Below are positions 34,211-43,886 of a stretch of DNA of 64,000 nucleotides, piece after piece. The position numbers were made by a program, and so were the translations under genes. The DNA comes from Sphingomonas nostoxanthinifaciens (GTDB lineage Bacteria; Pseudomonadota; Alphaproteobacteria; Sphingomonadales; Sphingomonadaceae): positions 124,001-188,000 of the forward strand of contig NZ_CP082839.1 of assembly GCF_019930585.1 (NCBI RefSeq), written 5' to 3'. How positions within the stretch are numbered: the stretch's first letter is position 1; every line of letters begins with the position of its first letter. The notes under the pieces were generated by a model. It ran no database searches. It was not told where the DNA came from and saw only the letters and a program-made list of their open reading frames with translations.

Positions 34211-35392
34211 ATGCGCTCTTCTGACATCGCCGCCACGCGCGGCTCGGGCTTCGCCCTGGCGGCGGGTATCATCCTGATCGGCGCCAATCTGCGCGCGCCG
34301 ATCACCAGCCTTGGACCGGTGCTGCCCGATATCCGGGCGTCGCTGCGCCTGAGCGGCGCCGCGGCGGGGCTGCTGAACGCGTTGCCGCTGTTGCTGTTCG
34401 CAATCCTGTCGCTGGTCGCGCCACGCCTTGGCCGTCGCCATGGCCTGGAACGCATCCTCGGTGCGTCGATTGCCGCGATCCTCGCCGGCACGATGCTGCG
34501 CTCCTTGTGGCTTCCGGGCGGGCTGTGGATCGGAACAGTCCTGCTCAGCGCGGGCATCGCCTTCGGGAACGTTCTCTTGCCCGGTCTGGTCAAACGCGAC
34601 TTTCCCGACAACGCGACCGGCATGATCGGCCTCTACGCCGCGGCGATGGCCGGCATGGCGGGCCTATCCGCAGGACTGGCCGTGCCGATTGCGCGACTGC
34701 CCTTCGCCGACTGGCGATGGTCGCTGGGCGCATGGGGTGCGCTTTCGCTGCTGACGCTGCTCGTCTGGCTGCCGCAGATGCGGGCGTCGCAGCATCAGCT
34801 GTCGCCAACATCAGCCATCAGCGCCATGTCGCCTTGGCGACATCCCGTCGGCTGGCAAGTGTCGCTCTTCTTCGCGCTCCACTCGCTGATATTCTATTCG
34901 ATCGTCGACTGGTTCGCGTCCTACGTCGCCGACGCGGGCGTGTCGCCGGGGGCCGCCGGAATGTATCTGCTCGTCTATCAGGTGGTCGCCGTGGCGACGA
35001 ATTTGGGCAGTGCGTCGTTGATTCGGCGCTTCCGTGACCAGCGACTGCTCGGCTTCAGCTGCGGCATGTGTCTGCTGATCGCCACGGTGGGCCTGCTCGT
35101 CCGGCCCGATCTGTCGCTGCTCTGGCTCATCGTCGGGGGCATGGGCGCCGGGATTGCGATGGTGACGAGCCTGTCGCTGTTTGCGCTGCGCACGCGGGAT
35201 CACCATCAGGCGGGCGCGCTATCGGGCATGGCGCAGTTCATCGGCTATGCCGGAGCGGCTGCCGGGCCGCTGCTCGTCGGCGTGCTGCACGATGCGACCG
35301 GCGGCTGGAGCGCATCATTATCGTTGCTCATCGTCGCGAGCGCGCTGGTCATCGTCTTCGCGGCGCTAGCCGGGCGCAACCGGGAGATCTGA
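34211..35392 (+). CDS. MFS transporter of the CynX/NimT type
   Basis: A 393-residue, 12-helix inner-membrane protein. The family stamp is ILIGANLRAPITSLGPVLPDIRASLRLSGAAAGLLNALPLL at the start, with GIAFGNVLLPGLVKRDFP in TM4-5 and a mirrored second half from about residue 215. CynX was named from the cyanate operon and NimT for 2-nitroimidazole export. The substrate in this organism is unknown. There is no clear partner gene on either side. The 160-base gap upstream is unremarkable apart from AT-rich GTTAACGTCAACC near 34141. Confidence 0.88.
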   Translation: MRSSDIAATRGSGFALAAGIILIGANLRAPITSLGPVLPDIRASLRLSGAAAGLLNALPLLLFAILSLVAPRLGRRHGLERILGASIAAILAGTMLRSLWLPGGLWIGTVLLSAGIAFGNVLLPGLVKRDFPDNATGMIGLYAAAMAGMAGLSAGLAVPIARLPFADWRWSLGAWGALSLLTLLVWLPQMRASQHQLSPTSAISAMSPWRHPVGWQVSLFFALHSLIFYSIVDWFASYVADAGVSPGAAGMYLLVYQVVAVATNLGSASLIRRFRDQRLLGFSCGMCLLIATVGLLVRPDLSLLWLIVGGMGAGIAMVTSLSLFALRTRDHHQAGALSGMAQFIGYAGAAAGPLLVGVLHDATGGWSASLSLLIVASALVIVFAALAGRNREI

Positions 35393-35443
35393 CGTTGAGG
35401 CGCGCGTTATCTATGCGCCACGAACGCGACGTCAGCCTATCCG

Positions 35444-36037
35444 CTACCGGCCGATCCAGTCGGCGACTTCGGCGGCGACCTGATTGGCGGCCTGATTGAT
35501 CGCGGTCGCTACATGCGCGGGATCCTCGACGGTCACCGGCACGCGTGCGGAGAAACGGCGCGACTGGAGCGTGGGCGAGCCCTCGCGCGTCAGCGCCGCG
35601 TCGAACGTCACCACCGCCGCATGGCCCGGCCCGTCGAGGCCGAACGACGAGACCTGGCCCGACAGCCGCGTGTCGGGCTGCGACTGGAGCATGCGCGGGC
35701 CGGGCACGACGCGGCCGGTGCGCGTGGTGATCGTCTCCGCCACCAGGCTGCGGAACAGCACCGCCGGCGCCGCCGCCCACAGGCCGCCCTTGAGGTAAGC
35801 CACCTCGGTCGCGCCGTCGGTCACCAGCACGCGCTGCGTGCCGAGCACCGCCACCGCGCTGAGCGGCATCACCGCCACGGCATGCGCATCGTCGGTACTG
35901 ATCGCGTTGCCCGGCGCGAGCGGCTGCGTCGCCGCGAGCGTCATCAGGCTCGCCGGCGGCTTCGCGCCGAAGCGGACGCACCCGGCGAGCGGCAGGGCGG
36001 CGATCAGGGCGAGGCAGGCGAGGCGCGATCGGATCAT
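35444..36037 (-). CDS. ABC-transport auxiliary lipoprotein (PqiC/LptE-like)
   Basis: A 197-residue lipoprotein. The signal with lipobox LPLAGC puts Cys at residue 20. The mature domain has the ABC_trans_aux pattern: VAVMPLSAVAVLGTQRVLVTDGATEVAYLKGGLWAAAP, then LSGQVSSFGLDG, and ends with an Ala-rich helix. Such proteins sit in the outer membrane or periplasm next to MCE proteins and help move phospholipid. It is the last gene of the Mla-like operon, overlapping the MCE gene by 4 bases. Confidence 0.88.
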   Translation of the reverse strand: MIRSRLACLALIAALPLAGCVRFGAKPPASLMTLAATQPLAPGNAISTDDAHAVAVMPLSAVAVLGTQRVLVTDGATEVAYLKGGLWAAAPAVLFRSLVAETITTRTGRVVPGPRMLQSQPDTRLSGQVSSFGLDGPGHAAVVTFDAALTREGSPTLQSRRFSARVPVTVEDPAHVATAINQAANQVAAEVADWIGR

Positions 36038-36972
36038 TTCTTCCTCGGCTTGTAGTCGGGCAGGCGATCGCCGCCGAGCAGGGAGGTCGCACCGCCGCGA
36101 TCGAGCCGGCCCGACAGTGTCGACAAGGATTGCGCCGTGTCGCCCAGATCGCGGATCAACTGGTTGATCTGCGGCACGGTCTGCGTCGACAGCGCCTTCA
36201 GGCCCGGCTTGGCATCGTTCACCGCCTCGTCGACATTGGCCATGCTGTGCTTGGCCGAGGCGACGGCGCTGTTCAGATTGTCGAGGATCGGGCCGATATG
36301 CTGGTTGGTCTGGTCGGCCAGCTTGCCGATCTGCTCGGCCGCGTCGCCCGCCTGCTTGATCGCCACCTTGGCCTGCGCCAGCGTGTCGGCGATGTCGCCG
36401 CTGCGATCGGCGAGCGCACCGGAAATCGTGTCGATATGCGCGAGGATGTCGCCGATCGACTTCTGGTTCTGCGGGTTGAGCAGGTCGGTCAGCCGCTCGG
36501 TCAGCACCGTCAGCCGGTCGAGCAGCGCCGGTGCGTTGTTGAGCAAAGCCCCGAGGCCGCCGGTCTTGGGCGGGATCAGCGGATAGCCGAACGGCCCGGG
36601 CTGGTCGATCGGCGGCGCGCCCTTGACCGCACCGTCGAGGTTGATCTGGCTGACGCCGGTGAAGCCCACGCCGGCGATGGTGGCGGTGGTGCCCTGCAGG
36701 ATCGGGGTGGTGTCCTTGATCGCGATGCGCACGCGGATCAGCTCGGGCTGATCGGGCAGGATCGCGATATCGTCGACCTTGCCGACCGGCACGCCGGAGA
36801 AGGTGATCGCCGAGCCCTTGGCGAGCCCGTCGACCGACGTCTTGAACAGGATGTCGTATTTCGCCTCGTGGCTGCCGCCGAAGCCGGCGAGCCAGATGAT
36901 CGCGGCGACGGTCAGCGCCAGCAGCACCAGCACCACGCTGCCGACCAGCATGTTGTTCGATCGGTTTTCCAT
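36034..36972 (-). CDS. MlaD/MCE family phospholipid-transport protein
   Basis: A 312-residue protein with one N-terminal membrane helix (NNMLVGSVVLVLLALTVAAIIWLAGF). The MCE domain covers about residues 38-115 (YDILFKTSVDGLAKGSAITFSGVPVGKVDDIAI, GFTGVSQINLDG). A long helical coiled-coil tail to about residue 290 (RLTVLTERLTDLL...DEAVNDAKPGLKAL) could form a needle-like channel. It is the periplasmic component that hands lipids between the permease and outer-membrane partners. It lies 28 bases behind the ATPase gene. Confidence 0.92.
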   Translation of the reverse strand: MENRSNNMLVGSVVLVLLALTVAAIIWLAGFGGSHEAKYDILFKTSVDGLAKGSAITFSGVPVGKVDDIAILPDQPELIRVRIAIKDTTPILQGTTATIAGVGFTGVSQINLDGAVKGAPPIDQPGPFGYPLIPPKTGGLGALLNNAPALLDRLTVLTERLTDLLNPQNQKSIGDILAHIDTISGALADRSGDIADTLAQAKVAIKQAGDAAEQIGKLADQTNQHIGPILDNLNSAVASAKHSMANVDEAVNDAKPGLKALSTQTVPQINQLIRDLGDTAQSLSTLSGRLDRGGATSLLGGDRLPDYKPRKK

Positions 36973-37000
36973 CAGCGCGCCGCGCCCCTCGCCTGCTGGT

Positions 37001-37879
37001 TCATGCCGCGCCCCCTGGTGCCGTATCGCCGCCCGCCGCCTGCAACGCCGCATCGCGCCGCCGCACGCTTTCTTCCCGATCCTGCGCAGATTCCTTCTCG
37101 GCGGCAACTTCCGCCGCGCGGCCGCGCGGGCCGTTGAAATATTCCTGGATCCACGGATGGTCCAACGCCAATAATTCCGGGATCGTTCCGACCGCCACCA
37201 CCTTGCGATCCGCCAGCACCGCCACGCGGTCGCAGATGGCGTGCAGCGTGTCGAGATCGTGGGTGATGAGGAAGACGGTGAGCCCCAGCGTCTCCTTCAG
37301 GCTGCGGATCAGGTCGTCGAACGCCGCCGCGCCGATCGGGTCGAGCCCGGCGGTGGGCTCGTCGAGGAACAGCAATTCGGGATCGAGGGCGAGGCTGCGC
37401 GCGAGGCCCGCGCGCTTCTTCATGCCGCCCGACAGTTCGGACGGGAATTTGGGGCCGGCCTCGGCCGACAGGCCGGTCATCGCCACCTTGTAGCCGGCGA
37501 TCTCGTCGAGCAGGGTCGAATCCAGCGCCGGATAATATTCGCGCAGCGGCACCTCGACATTCTCGGCGACGGTCAGCGTGGAGAAGAGCGCGCCGCCCTG
37601 GAACAGCACGCCCCAGCGCTTGCGCACGTCGCGCGCCTCGTTCTCGTCGCGGCCGATCATCGGCTCGCCGAACACCTCGACGGTGCCCTCGGCCGGCTCC
37701 TGCAGCCCGATGATCGAGCGCATCAGCACCGACTTGCCGGTGCCCGATCCGCCGACCACGCCCAATATCTCGCCGCGTCGCACGTCGAGATCCAGTTTCT
37801 CGTGCACGGTCTGCGTGCCGAAGCGGTTGGTGAGACCGCGCACGCAGATGACCGGTTCGTCGCGGCGCGCGTCGCTCAT
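37001..37879 (-). CDS. MlaF-like ABC transporter ATPase
   Basis: A 292-residue cytoplasmic ATPase energising lipid transport. Walker A is GGSGTGKS near residue 44, the Q-loop is in GVLFQGGALFSTLTVAENV, the signature is LSGGMKKRAGLARSLA, Walker B is LLFLDEPTAGLDP, and the H-loop is LITHDLDTL. It matches the Mkl/MlaF group. The C-terminal tail of about 35 residues is charged and low-complexity. The start overlaps the permease stop (ATGA). Confidence 0.94.
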   Translation of the reverse strand: MSDARRDEPVICVRGLTNRFGTQTVHEKLDLDVRRGEILGVVGGSGTGKSVLMRSIIGLQEPAEGTVEVFGEPMIGRDENEARDVRKRWGVLFQGGALFSTLTVAENVEVPLREYYPALDSTLLDEIAGYKVAMTGLSAEAGPKFPSELSGGMKKRAGLARSLALDPELLFLDEPTAGLDPIGAAAFDDLIRSLKETLGLTVFLITHDLDTLHAICDRVAVLADRKVVAVGTIPELLALDHPWIQEYFNGPRGRAAEVAAEKESAQDREESVRRRDAALQAAGGDTAPGGAA

Positions 37880-38973
37880 ATCCACCCTATCGAGGCGAAG
37901 AAGACCGCGAAGAAGGCGTCGAGCACGATCACGAGGAAGATCGACTGGACGACCGCGGCGGTGGTGCGCAGCCCGACCGCCTCGGCGCTGCCTTCCACCT
38001 GCATTCCCTGGAAGCAGCCGGCGACGCTGATGATCAGGCCGAATACCGGCGCCTTGATGATGCCCTGCAGCAGATCGGTCAGCGGCACCACTTCGCGCAC
38101 GCGCTGGACGAACGTGACCGGCGGGATGTCGAGGCTGAGCCAGCAGAACAGGCCGCCGCCGATCATCCCGACCAAGGCCGCGTAGAATGCGAGCAACGGC
38201 ATCATCAGCACGCCGGCGGCGAGGCGCGGGATCACCAAAGCCTCCATCGGTGAAACGCCGATCGTGCGCATCGCATCGACCTCCTCGGCGAGCTTCATCG
38301 AGCCGATCTGCGCCGCGAAGGCCGAGCCCGAGCGCCCGGCGACCATGATCGCGGTCATCAGCACGCCCAGCTCGCGCAGATCGAGGCGACCGACCAGATT
38401 GATCGTGAACACCTCCGCGCCGAACTGGCGCAGCTGGATCGCGCCCTGCTGCGCGATGACGATGCCGATCAGGAAGCTCATCAGGCCGATGATGCCGAGT
38501 GCGTCGACGCCGACCACCTCGAACTGGCGGACGATCGCGTTCCAGCGCAGCCGGCCGGGATGGCGGATCAGCTCCCACGTCGTGATGACGACGCTGCCGA
38601 AGAAGCCGACCAGCCCCAGCATCGTCGTGATCGCCGCGATCACCGCGCGGCCGACCTTTGCCAGCACGCGCAGGAAGCCGGTGCTGTGTTCCGGCACCAC
38701 GCGCAGCGGCTTGTCGGCGGCGGCGACCTGCTCCAGCAGGTGCGCCTCGTCCTTGCCCGCGCCGTCGATCCGCACGTCCTTTTCGCGCGCGATGCGGTGG
38801 ACCATCCATGCGCCGACCGTGTCCATCCGGTCGACCTGCGACAGGTCGATCGCGTCGGGCGTGCGCTCCAGCGCCTCCAGCCGACGCGGCAGATCGCCGA
38901 GCCGCGCCAGCGTCAACGTGCCGGAGAAGCGCAACGTGCGATCGTCCCAGTCGAAGTCGGCCGCCGCGGTCAT
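37876..38973 (-). CDS. MlaE-like ABC permease with N-terminal STAS-like domain
   Basis: A 365-residue protein. Residues 1 to about 95 form a STAS-like domain (LRFSGTLTLARLGDLPRRLEALERTPDAIDLSQVDRMDTVGAWMVHRI), which in other systems is a separate subunit (MlaB). The permease follows, with five to six helices: LIGIVIAQQGAIQLRQFGAEVFTINLVG, GRSGSAFAAQIGSMKLAEEVDAMRTIGVSP and LIISVAGCFQGMQVEGSAEAVG. The fusion of regulator and permease is common in alphaproteobacteria. It is the first gene of the operon permease-ATPase-MCE-lipoprotein, predicted to maintain outer-membrane lipid asymmetry. Confidence 0.94.
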   Translation of the reverse strand: MTAAADFDWDDRTLRFSGTLTLARLGDLPRRLEALERTPDAIDLSQVDRMDTVGAWMVHRIAREKDVRIDGAGKDEAHLLEQVAAADKPLRVVPEHSTGFLRVLAKVGRAVIAAITTMLGLVGFFGSVVITTWELIRHPGRLRWNAIVRQFEVVGVDALGIIGLMSFLIGIVIAQQGAIQLRQFGAEVFTINLVGRLDLRELGVLMTAIMVAGRSGSAFAAQIGSMKLAEEVDAMRTIGVSPMEALVIPRLAAGVLMMPLLAFYAALVGMIGGGLFCWLSLDIPPVTFVQRVREVVPLTDLLQGIIKAPVFGLIISVAGCFQGMQVEGSAEAVGLRTTAAVVQSIFLVIVLDAFFAVFFASIGWI

Positions 38974-39089
38974 GCGCTACGCATATTGTGCGGGGCAAAA
39001 AGCGCAATCGACATTGCCAGCCGAGACGCTTTCGGCGGCGTAATGTTCCCGCGCTTGCCTTTGGCGGCGCCATCGTGTCCGGGGGCCGG

Positions 39090-39764
39090 ATGCAGCATCT
39101 CGCCATCTACGACATGGATCGCACGATCACGCGCACCGGCACCTACACGCCGTTCCTGCTGCACGCCGCGCGTGCGCTGGCGCCGTGGCGGCTGCTGCTG
39201 ACGCCGTTCGTGCTGCTGGCGATGCTGGCCTATGCGCTGAAGCTGATCGATCGGCGGCGGCTGAAGGAATGGTGCCAGCGCCTGCTGCTCGGCGGCCGCG
39301 TGCCGCGCGCCTGCCTTGCGCCTGCGACCGAGAGCTTCGCCGATCTGGTGATGGCCACCAACATCCACCCCGGCGCGCTCCGCCAGATCGCCGAGGACAA
39401 AGCGGCGGGACGGCGGCTGGTGCTGGCGACCGCATCCTATCGCTTCTACGTCGAGCCGATCGCGAGGCGGCTGGGCTTCGACGACGTGATCGCCACCGGC
39501 AGCGTCGCCGGGCTCGACGACATCATCCACGCGCGCATCGACGGCGAGAACAATTACGGCCCCGCCAAGCTGCGGCTGATCGAGGCGTGGCTGCGCGCCA
39601 GCGGGATCGTGCGCAGCGCGGTGCGCGTCACCTTCTATTCCGATCACGTCTCCGACGCGCCGGTCCTCGAATGGGCGGACGAGGCGATCGCCGCAAACCC
39701 GAGCGCACGGCTGCGGCACCTGGCCGAACGGCGCGGCTGGACGATCGTCGACTGGGGCTTCTAG
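39090..39764 (+). CDS. HAD-IB family hydrolase (SerB-like)
   Basis: A 224-residue HAD phosphatase. Motif I is YDMDRTITRTGTYTPFLLH at the N-terminus. The usual Gly of DxDGT is Arg, as in many HAD-IB proteins. Motif II is LATASYRFYVEPIARRLG and the motif IV Asp is in YSDHVSDAPVLEWAD. A hydrophobic cap helix, LLLTPFVLLAMLAYALKLI, suggests membrane contact. HAD-IB members dephosphorylate phosphoserine and lipid-linked phosphates. The substrate here is uncertain. It is divergent from the Mla-like operon (116 bases) and may be functionally linked to lipid metabolism. Confidence 0.85.
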   Translation: MQHLAIYDMDRTITRTGTYTPFLLHAARALAPWRLLLTPFVLLAMLAYALKLIDRRRLKEWCQRLLLGGRVPRACLAPATESFADLVMATNIHPGALRQIAEDKAAGRRLVLATASYRFYVEPIARRLGFDDVIATGSVAGLDDIIHARIDGENNYGPAKLRLIEAWLRASGIVRSAVRVTFYSDHVSDAPVLEWADEAIAANPSARLRHLAERRGWTIVDWGF

Positions 39765-39795
39765 GTCGACGCCCGGCTGGTTTGCGCCACGCTTC

Positions 39796-39871
39796 GTCAT
39801 CCCGGACGTGATCCGGGATCCAGCTTCTTCCCTTGATTGCTGGAAGCAAGCGGGGCCCCGGATCAGGCCCG
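39796..39871. repeat. Degenerate REP-like palindrome
   Basis: It starts GTCATCCCGGACGTGATCCGGGATCCAGC, the same head as the repeats at 6698 and 7853, and an imperfect inverted arm with CCCCGGATCAGGCCCG ends near 39871. It lies in the gap between convergent genes. Confidence 0.75.
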
Positions 39872-39924
39872 CCGCAACGATGGACGGAAATGCGGCGTCG
39901 CACCCGCCGATGTCTTCGCCGCGC

Positions 39925-41184
39925 TCAGGCCGGTGCGTGGTGCGGCCGGAAGAGGCGCCCATGCTCGGTCACCAGCACGATCGCCAGCGCGACCAGCCCG
40001 ACGATGAGGAAGCCCAGCACGGTCGGCACCGTCGTGCCGTTGAAGCTCTGGCCGATGGCGATACCGATCAGCGCGCCGAAGCAGGTCTGGACGAAGCCCT
40101 GTACCGACGCCGCCGTGCCGGCGACCGGCCCCATCGTCTCCATCGCCATCGAGCCGAAGTTGGAGCCGATCATGCCGAAGAAGAACATCGTGCAGGTCTG
40201 CAGGATCGAGAAGGTCAGCATCGTCTCGCGTCCGCTCGCGGCGATCGCGACATGGATCGCCGCCGCCGCGATCAGCCCTAGCAATGCGCCATGCGACACG
40301 CGGCGCGTGCCGAACCGGCCGACGATGCGTGAATTGACGAGCGCCGACACGCCCATCCCGGCGGCCGCCAGCGCGAACATCAGCGGGAAACGCTGCGGAG
40401 CATGGAAGATGTCGGAGAAGATCTGCTGGACCGTGTTGATATAGCCCATCAGCGCACCGTAGATCCCGGTGCCCGCCAGCATGTAGCCGAGCGCATAACG
40501 CTCGGTGACGGTCACCCGCATCGCACGCGCCACGCCGGCCAGCGATGCCGGGCGACGGAAGCTTGGATGCAGCGTCTCCTTCAGCTTGAGCGCGCTGACC
40601 GTCGCCACCGTTCCGGCGAACGCCGCGAGGAGGAAGAAGATGAAACGCCAGCTGCCCACCAGCAGGATCGCCTGCCCCACCGACGGCGCGAGGATCGGCA
40701 CCGCCAGGAACACGACGAACGACAGCGACATCACCCGCGCCATCTGCCGACCCTGGTAACAGTCACGCACGATCGAGACGACAAGCACGCGACCGGCGGC
40801 GCCGGTGATGCCCTGCAACGCGCGCGCGACCAGCATCAATGTGAAGGTCGGCGCCAGCGCCGCGGCGAGGCTCATCAGGGCATTGAGGGTCAGGCCGGCG
40901 ATCAGGATCGGGCGGCGCCCGAAGCGGTCGGCCAGCGGCCCGAACACGATCTGCGCCGCGCCGAAGCCGAGCATGTAGACCGCGATGATCCATTGCCGCG
41001 TATTCTCGTTCGCCACGCCGAGGTCGCGACCCATCGTCGGCAGCGCGGCGAGCATGCTGTCGATCTGCAGCGCGTTGCACGCCATGATCGACGCGATCAG
41101 CGCGACGAAGCTGCGGAAGCCGAAGCCTGAATCCGAAGATCCGGGGGCCGGGGCGGCGCGGGCCGCGGGATCATTCATTCGCAT
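39925..41184 (-). CDS. Bcr/CflA family multidrug efflux MFS transporter
   Basis: A 419-residue, 12-helix drug:proton antiporter. Family signs are DSMLAALPTMGRDLGVANENTRQWIIAVYMLGFGAAQIVFGPLADRFGRRPILIAGL (the DHA1 loop 2-3 motif is GPLADRFGRRP) and VARALQGITGAAGRVLVVSIVRD (motif C region). A second six-helix half starts near residue 225. Start 41184 (MRMND) or 41178 cannot be separated; both lack a strong ribosome site. It lies behind the MucR terminator and is probably transcribed on its own. Confidence 0.92.
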   Translation of the reverse strand: MRMNDPAARAAPAPGSSDSGFGFRSFVALIASIMACNALQIDSMLAALPTMGRDLGVANENTRQWIIAVYMLGFGAAQIVFGPLADRFGRRPILIAGLTLNALMSLAAALAPTFTLMLVARALQGITGAAGRVLVVSIVRDCYQGRQMARVMSLSFVVFLAVPILAPSVGQAILLVGSWRFIFFLLAAFAGTVATVSALKLKETLHPSFRRPASLAGVARAMRVTVTERYALGYMLAGTGIYGALMGYINTVQQIFSDIFHAPQRFPLMFALAAAGMGVSALVNSRIVGRFGTRRVSHGALLGLIAAAAIHVAIAASGRETMLTFSILQTCTMFFFGMIGSNFGSMAMETMGPVAGTAASVQGFVQTCFGALIGIAIGQSFNGTTVPTVLGFLIVGLVALAIVLVTEHGRLFRPHHAPA

Positions 41185-41212
41185 GTGTCCGGAAATGGCC
41201 TGAAAAAGCAAA

Positions 41213-41242
41213 GGCCCCGCCTGCGGTGAAGCAAGCGGGGCC
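41213..41242 (-). terminator. Terminator of the MucR gene
   Basis: Stem GGCCCCGC/GCGGGGCC (extended by TGC/GCA) with a short loop. On the minus strand it is followed by TTTGCTTTTT. It is 41 bases past the MucR stop and just before the MFS start. Confidence 0.85.
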
Positions 41243-41282
41243 ACTATTCAACCCGTTAACGCGGGATGGCGATCCTTGCGGA

Positions 41283-41753
41283 TTACGCCTCCACGGTCTC
41301 GCGCGGCTTGCGGCCACGACGCTTGGGTGCCTCGACAACCGCATCCTCGACTGCGGCGCGGGGCTTGCGACCCAGGCCGATCTTGTGCGCGAGCGCGCGG
41401 CGCTGCTCGGCATAGTTGGACGCGACCATCGGATAATCGCGCGGCAGGCCGAACGTCTCGCGATAGCTCTCCGGCGTATAACCGTGCTGCGAGATGTGCC
41501 GGCGCAGCATCTTGTACTGCTTGCCGTCGATCATGCTGACCAGATATTCCGGCTTGATTGAGGCACGGAGCGACACGGCGCCACGCGGCTTTTCCGGCTG
41601 CGGCTCGGCGGCCGGGCTGTCGACCGACTGCAGCGCGCTGTAGACGCTCTGGATCAGGGTCGCGACCTCGGCAGTCGGCACGCTGTTGTTGCTCACATGC
41701 GCTGCGACAATGTCGGCGGTGAGGGTAATCAGTTCCTGATTTTCGATAGCCAC
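41283..41753 (-). CDS. MucR/Ros family transcriptional regulator
   Basis: A 156-residue DNA-binding protein of the Ros/MucR group, which acts as a global, H-NS-like regulator of exopolysaccharide, motility and cell-cycle genes. The N-terminal oligomerisation part is [35 protein letters not shown]. The zinc-finger-like core is [48 protein letters not shown], with [18 protein letters not shown] after it. The first zinc-binding Cys is replaced by Ser in LVSMIDG. Some family members are known to fold without a full zinc set. Two basic RRGRKPR / GLGRKPR tails are AT-hook-like. It is divergent from hslV. Confidence 0.93.
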   Translation of the reverse strand: MAIENQELITLTADIVAAHVSNNSVPTAEVATLIQSVYSALQSVDSPAAEPQPEKPRGAVSLRASIKPEYLVSMIDGKQYKMLRRHISQHGYTPESYRETFGLPRDYPMVASNYAEQRRALAHKIGLGRKPRAAVEDAVVEAPKRRGRKPRETVEA

Positions 41754-41956
41754 GTGTCTACTCCTGGGGGGAAGGGGGTCATATAGAACCAGTTCTGCGC
41801 CGTTCCAGCGAAATATTACCTTTTAACTATGCCGGACGGTTCGATACGACGAACAGCTTGGAAAGCGGCGCGTGGTCCCGCTTCGGCCACTGTATCGCCT
41901 CCGTTGCGCGGCGTGCCGTCCCTTCCCATATGCCGCTTCCGATAGCGGGACGGACA

Positions 41957-42511
41957 ATGAGCGAAGACAAGATTGGCTGGCACGGCACGACGATCGTGTC
42001 GGTGCGACGCGGCGGTAAAGTGGTGGTGGCGGGCGACGGCCAGGTTAGCCTGGGTAATACTGTCATCAAGCCCAATGCGAAGAAGGTGCGGCGACTGGGC
42101 GACGGCAATGTGATCGCCGGGTTCGCCGGCGCGACTGCCGACGCCTTTACCCTGTTCGAGCGGCTCGAGCGCAAGCTGGAGGCGCATCGCGGCCAGTTGC
42201 TGCGCGCCGCCGTCGAACTCGCCAAGGATTGGCGCACCGACAAGTATCTGCGCAACCTCGAGGCGATGATGATCGTCGCCGACAAGGACGTGACGTTGAT
42301 CCTGACGGGCAATGGCGACGTGCTGGAGCCCGACGCCGGCATCGCCGCGATCGGCTCGGGCGGCAATTATGCGCTCGCCGCCGCGCGCGCGCTGCTCGAT
42401 TACGAGCAGGATGCCGAGACGATCGCCCGGCGCGCGATGGCGATCGCGGCAGAGGTGTGCGTCTTCACCAACGGCAACGTGACCGCCGAGACGCTCGACA
42501 GCGCCGCCTGA
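41957..42511 (+). CDS. hslV: HslV, peptidase subunit of the HslVU protease
   Basis: A 184-residue Ntn-hydrolase forming a double hexameric peptidase. The catalytic Thr is exposed after removal of the first residues in [46 protein letters not shown] and the C-terminal [12 protein letters not shown] are typical. It degrades unfolded and regulatory proteins delivered by HslU. ATG at 41957 gives a short propeptide [11 protein letters not shown] possible heat-shock -35 (CTTGGAAAG, 41857) lies upstream but lacks a matching -10. Confidence 0.97.
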   Translation: MSEDKIGWHGTTIVSVRRGGKVVVAGDGQVSLGNTVIKPNAKKVRRLGDGNVIAGFAGATADAFTLFERLERKLEAHRGQLLRAAVELAKDWRTDKYLRNLEAMMIVADKDVTLILTGNGDVLEPDAGIAAIGSGGNYALAAARALLDYEQDAETIARRAMAIAAEVCVFTNGNVTAETLDSAA

Positions 42512-42558
42512 TCGCGCCCGCGCGATATCCTCAACTTCCTCAACTTCGCTGGATCCTC

Positions 42559-43857
42559 ATGAACGACGCCCTCACGCCCAAGGCCATTGTCGCCGCGCTC
42601 GACAGCCATATCGTCGGTCAGGACGACGCCAAGCGCGCGGTCGCGGTGGCGATGCGCAACCGTTGGCGCCGCCAGAAGCTGGCGCCCGAACTGCGCGACG
42701 AAGTGTCACCCAAGAATATCCTGATGATCGGGCCGACCGGCTGCGGCAAGACCGAGATCAGCCGCCGTCTGGCCAAGCTTGCCGACGCGCCGTTCGTGAA
42801 GGTCGAGGCGACCAAGTTCACCGAGGTCGGCTATGTCGGCCGCGACGTCGAGCAGATCGCGCGCGATCTGGTCGAGGAGGCGGTCCGTCTGGAGAAAGAG
42901 CGCCGCCGCGTGGCGGTGAAGGACAAGGCCGAAGATGCGGCGATGGCGCGGCTGATCGACGCGCTCGTCGGCAAGGATGCGTCGGAGGCGACGCGCAGCG
43001 CTTTCCGCCAGCGCTTCAGCGACGGCCATCTCGACGAGTCCGAGGTGGAGATCGAGGTCGAGGACAGCGGCGGCGCGCCGATGGAAATTCCCGGCCTCGG
43101 CGGCCAGGTCGGCATGATCAACCTCGGCGACATCATGGGCAAATTGGGCGGCGGCCGCACCAAGCGGCGCAAGCTCCCCGTGCGCGCCGCCTGGACCAAG
43201 CTGGTCGAGGAAGAGGCCGACAAGCGCCTCGACCAGGACGAGGTCAACCGCGCCGCGTTGGCCGACGCGGAGGCGAACGGCATCGTCTTCCTCGACGAGA
43301 TCGACAAGATTGCGGTTTCCGACGTGCGCGGCGGCTCGGTCAGCCGCGAGGGCGTCCAGCGCGATCTGCTGCCGCTGATCGAGGGCACCACCGTCGCCAC
43401 CAAATATGGGCCGATGAAGACCGACCATATCCTGTTCATCGCCAGCGGCGCCTTCCACGTCGCCAAGCCGAGCGACCTGCTGCCCGAGCTGCAGGGGCGG
43501 CTGCCGATCCGCGTCGAGCTCAAGCCGCTGACAGAGGAGGATTTCGTCCGCATCCTCTCCGCGACGCGCGCATCGCTGACCGAACAATATCGCGCATTGA
43601 TCGCGACCGAGCAGGTCGAGGTGGTCTTCACCGAAGACGGCATCGCCGCGATCGCCCGCATCGCCGCGCAGGTGAACCAGAGCATCGAGAATATCGGCGC
43701 GCGTCGTCTGCAGACGGTGATGGAGAAACTGCTGGAGGAGGTGAGCTTCCATGCGGAGGATCGCACCGGCACGACCGTGACGGTCGACGCCGCCTATGTC
43801 GACGCCCAACTGGCCGACGTGGCGCGCGATACCGATCTCAGCAAATACGTGTTGTAG
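42559..43857 (+). CDS. hslU: HslU, ATPase subunit of the HslVU protease
   Basis: A 432-residue AAA+ unfoldase. Walker A is [17 protein letters not shown] near residue 59. The pore-loop region is [20 protein letters not shown], the I-domain lies at about residues 110-230, and Walker B is [11 protein letters not shown]. The arginine finger and sensor 2 are in [14 protein letters not shown] and [18 protein letters not shown]. The C-terminus DLSKYVL docks into HslV to activate it. It is 47 bases behind hslV; a small direct repeat (CCTCAACTT twice) is in the gap. Confidence 0.97.
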   Translation: MNDALTPKAIVAALDSHIVGQDDAKRAVAVAMRNRWRRQKLAPELRDEVSPKNILMIGPTGCGKTEISRRLAKLADAPFVKVEATKFTEVGYVGRDVEQIARDLVEEAVRLEKERRRVAVKDKAEDAAMARLIDALVGKDASEATRSAFRQRFSDGHLDESEVEIEVEDSGGAPMEIPGLGGQVGMINLGDIMGKLGGGRTKRRKLPVRAAWTKLVEEEADKRLDQDEVNRAALADAEANGIVFLDEIDKIAVSDVRGGSVSREGVQRDLLPLIEGTTVATKYGPMKTDHILFIASGAFHVAKPSDLLPELQGRLPIRVELKPLTEEDFVRILSATRASLTEQYRALIATEQVEVVFTEDGIAAIARIAAQVNQSIENIGARRLQTVMEKLLEEVSFHAEDRTGTTVTVDAAYVDAQLADVARDTDLSKYVL

Positions 43858-43886
43858 CGCGCCCACCGGCGCAATACTGTGAGACC

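Noticed and set aside
41857..41880. Sigma-32 type heat-shock promoter for hslVU (CTTGGAAAG)
   Set aside because: No acceptable CCCAT-like -10 at the right distance.
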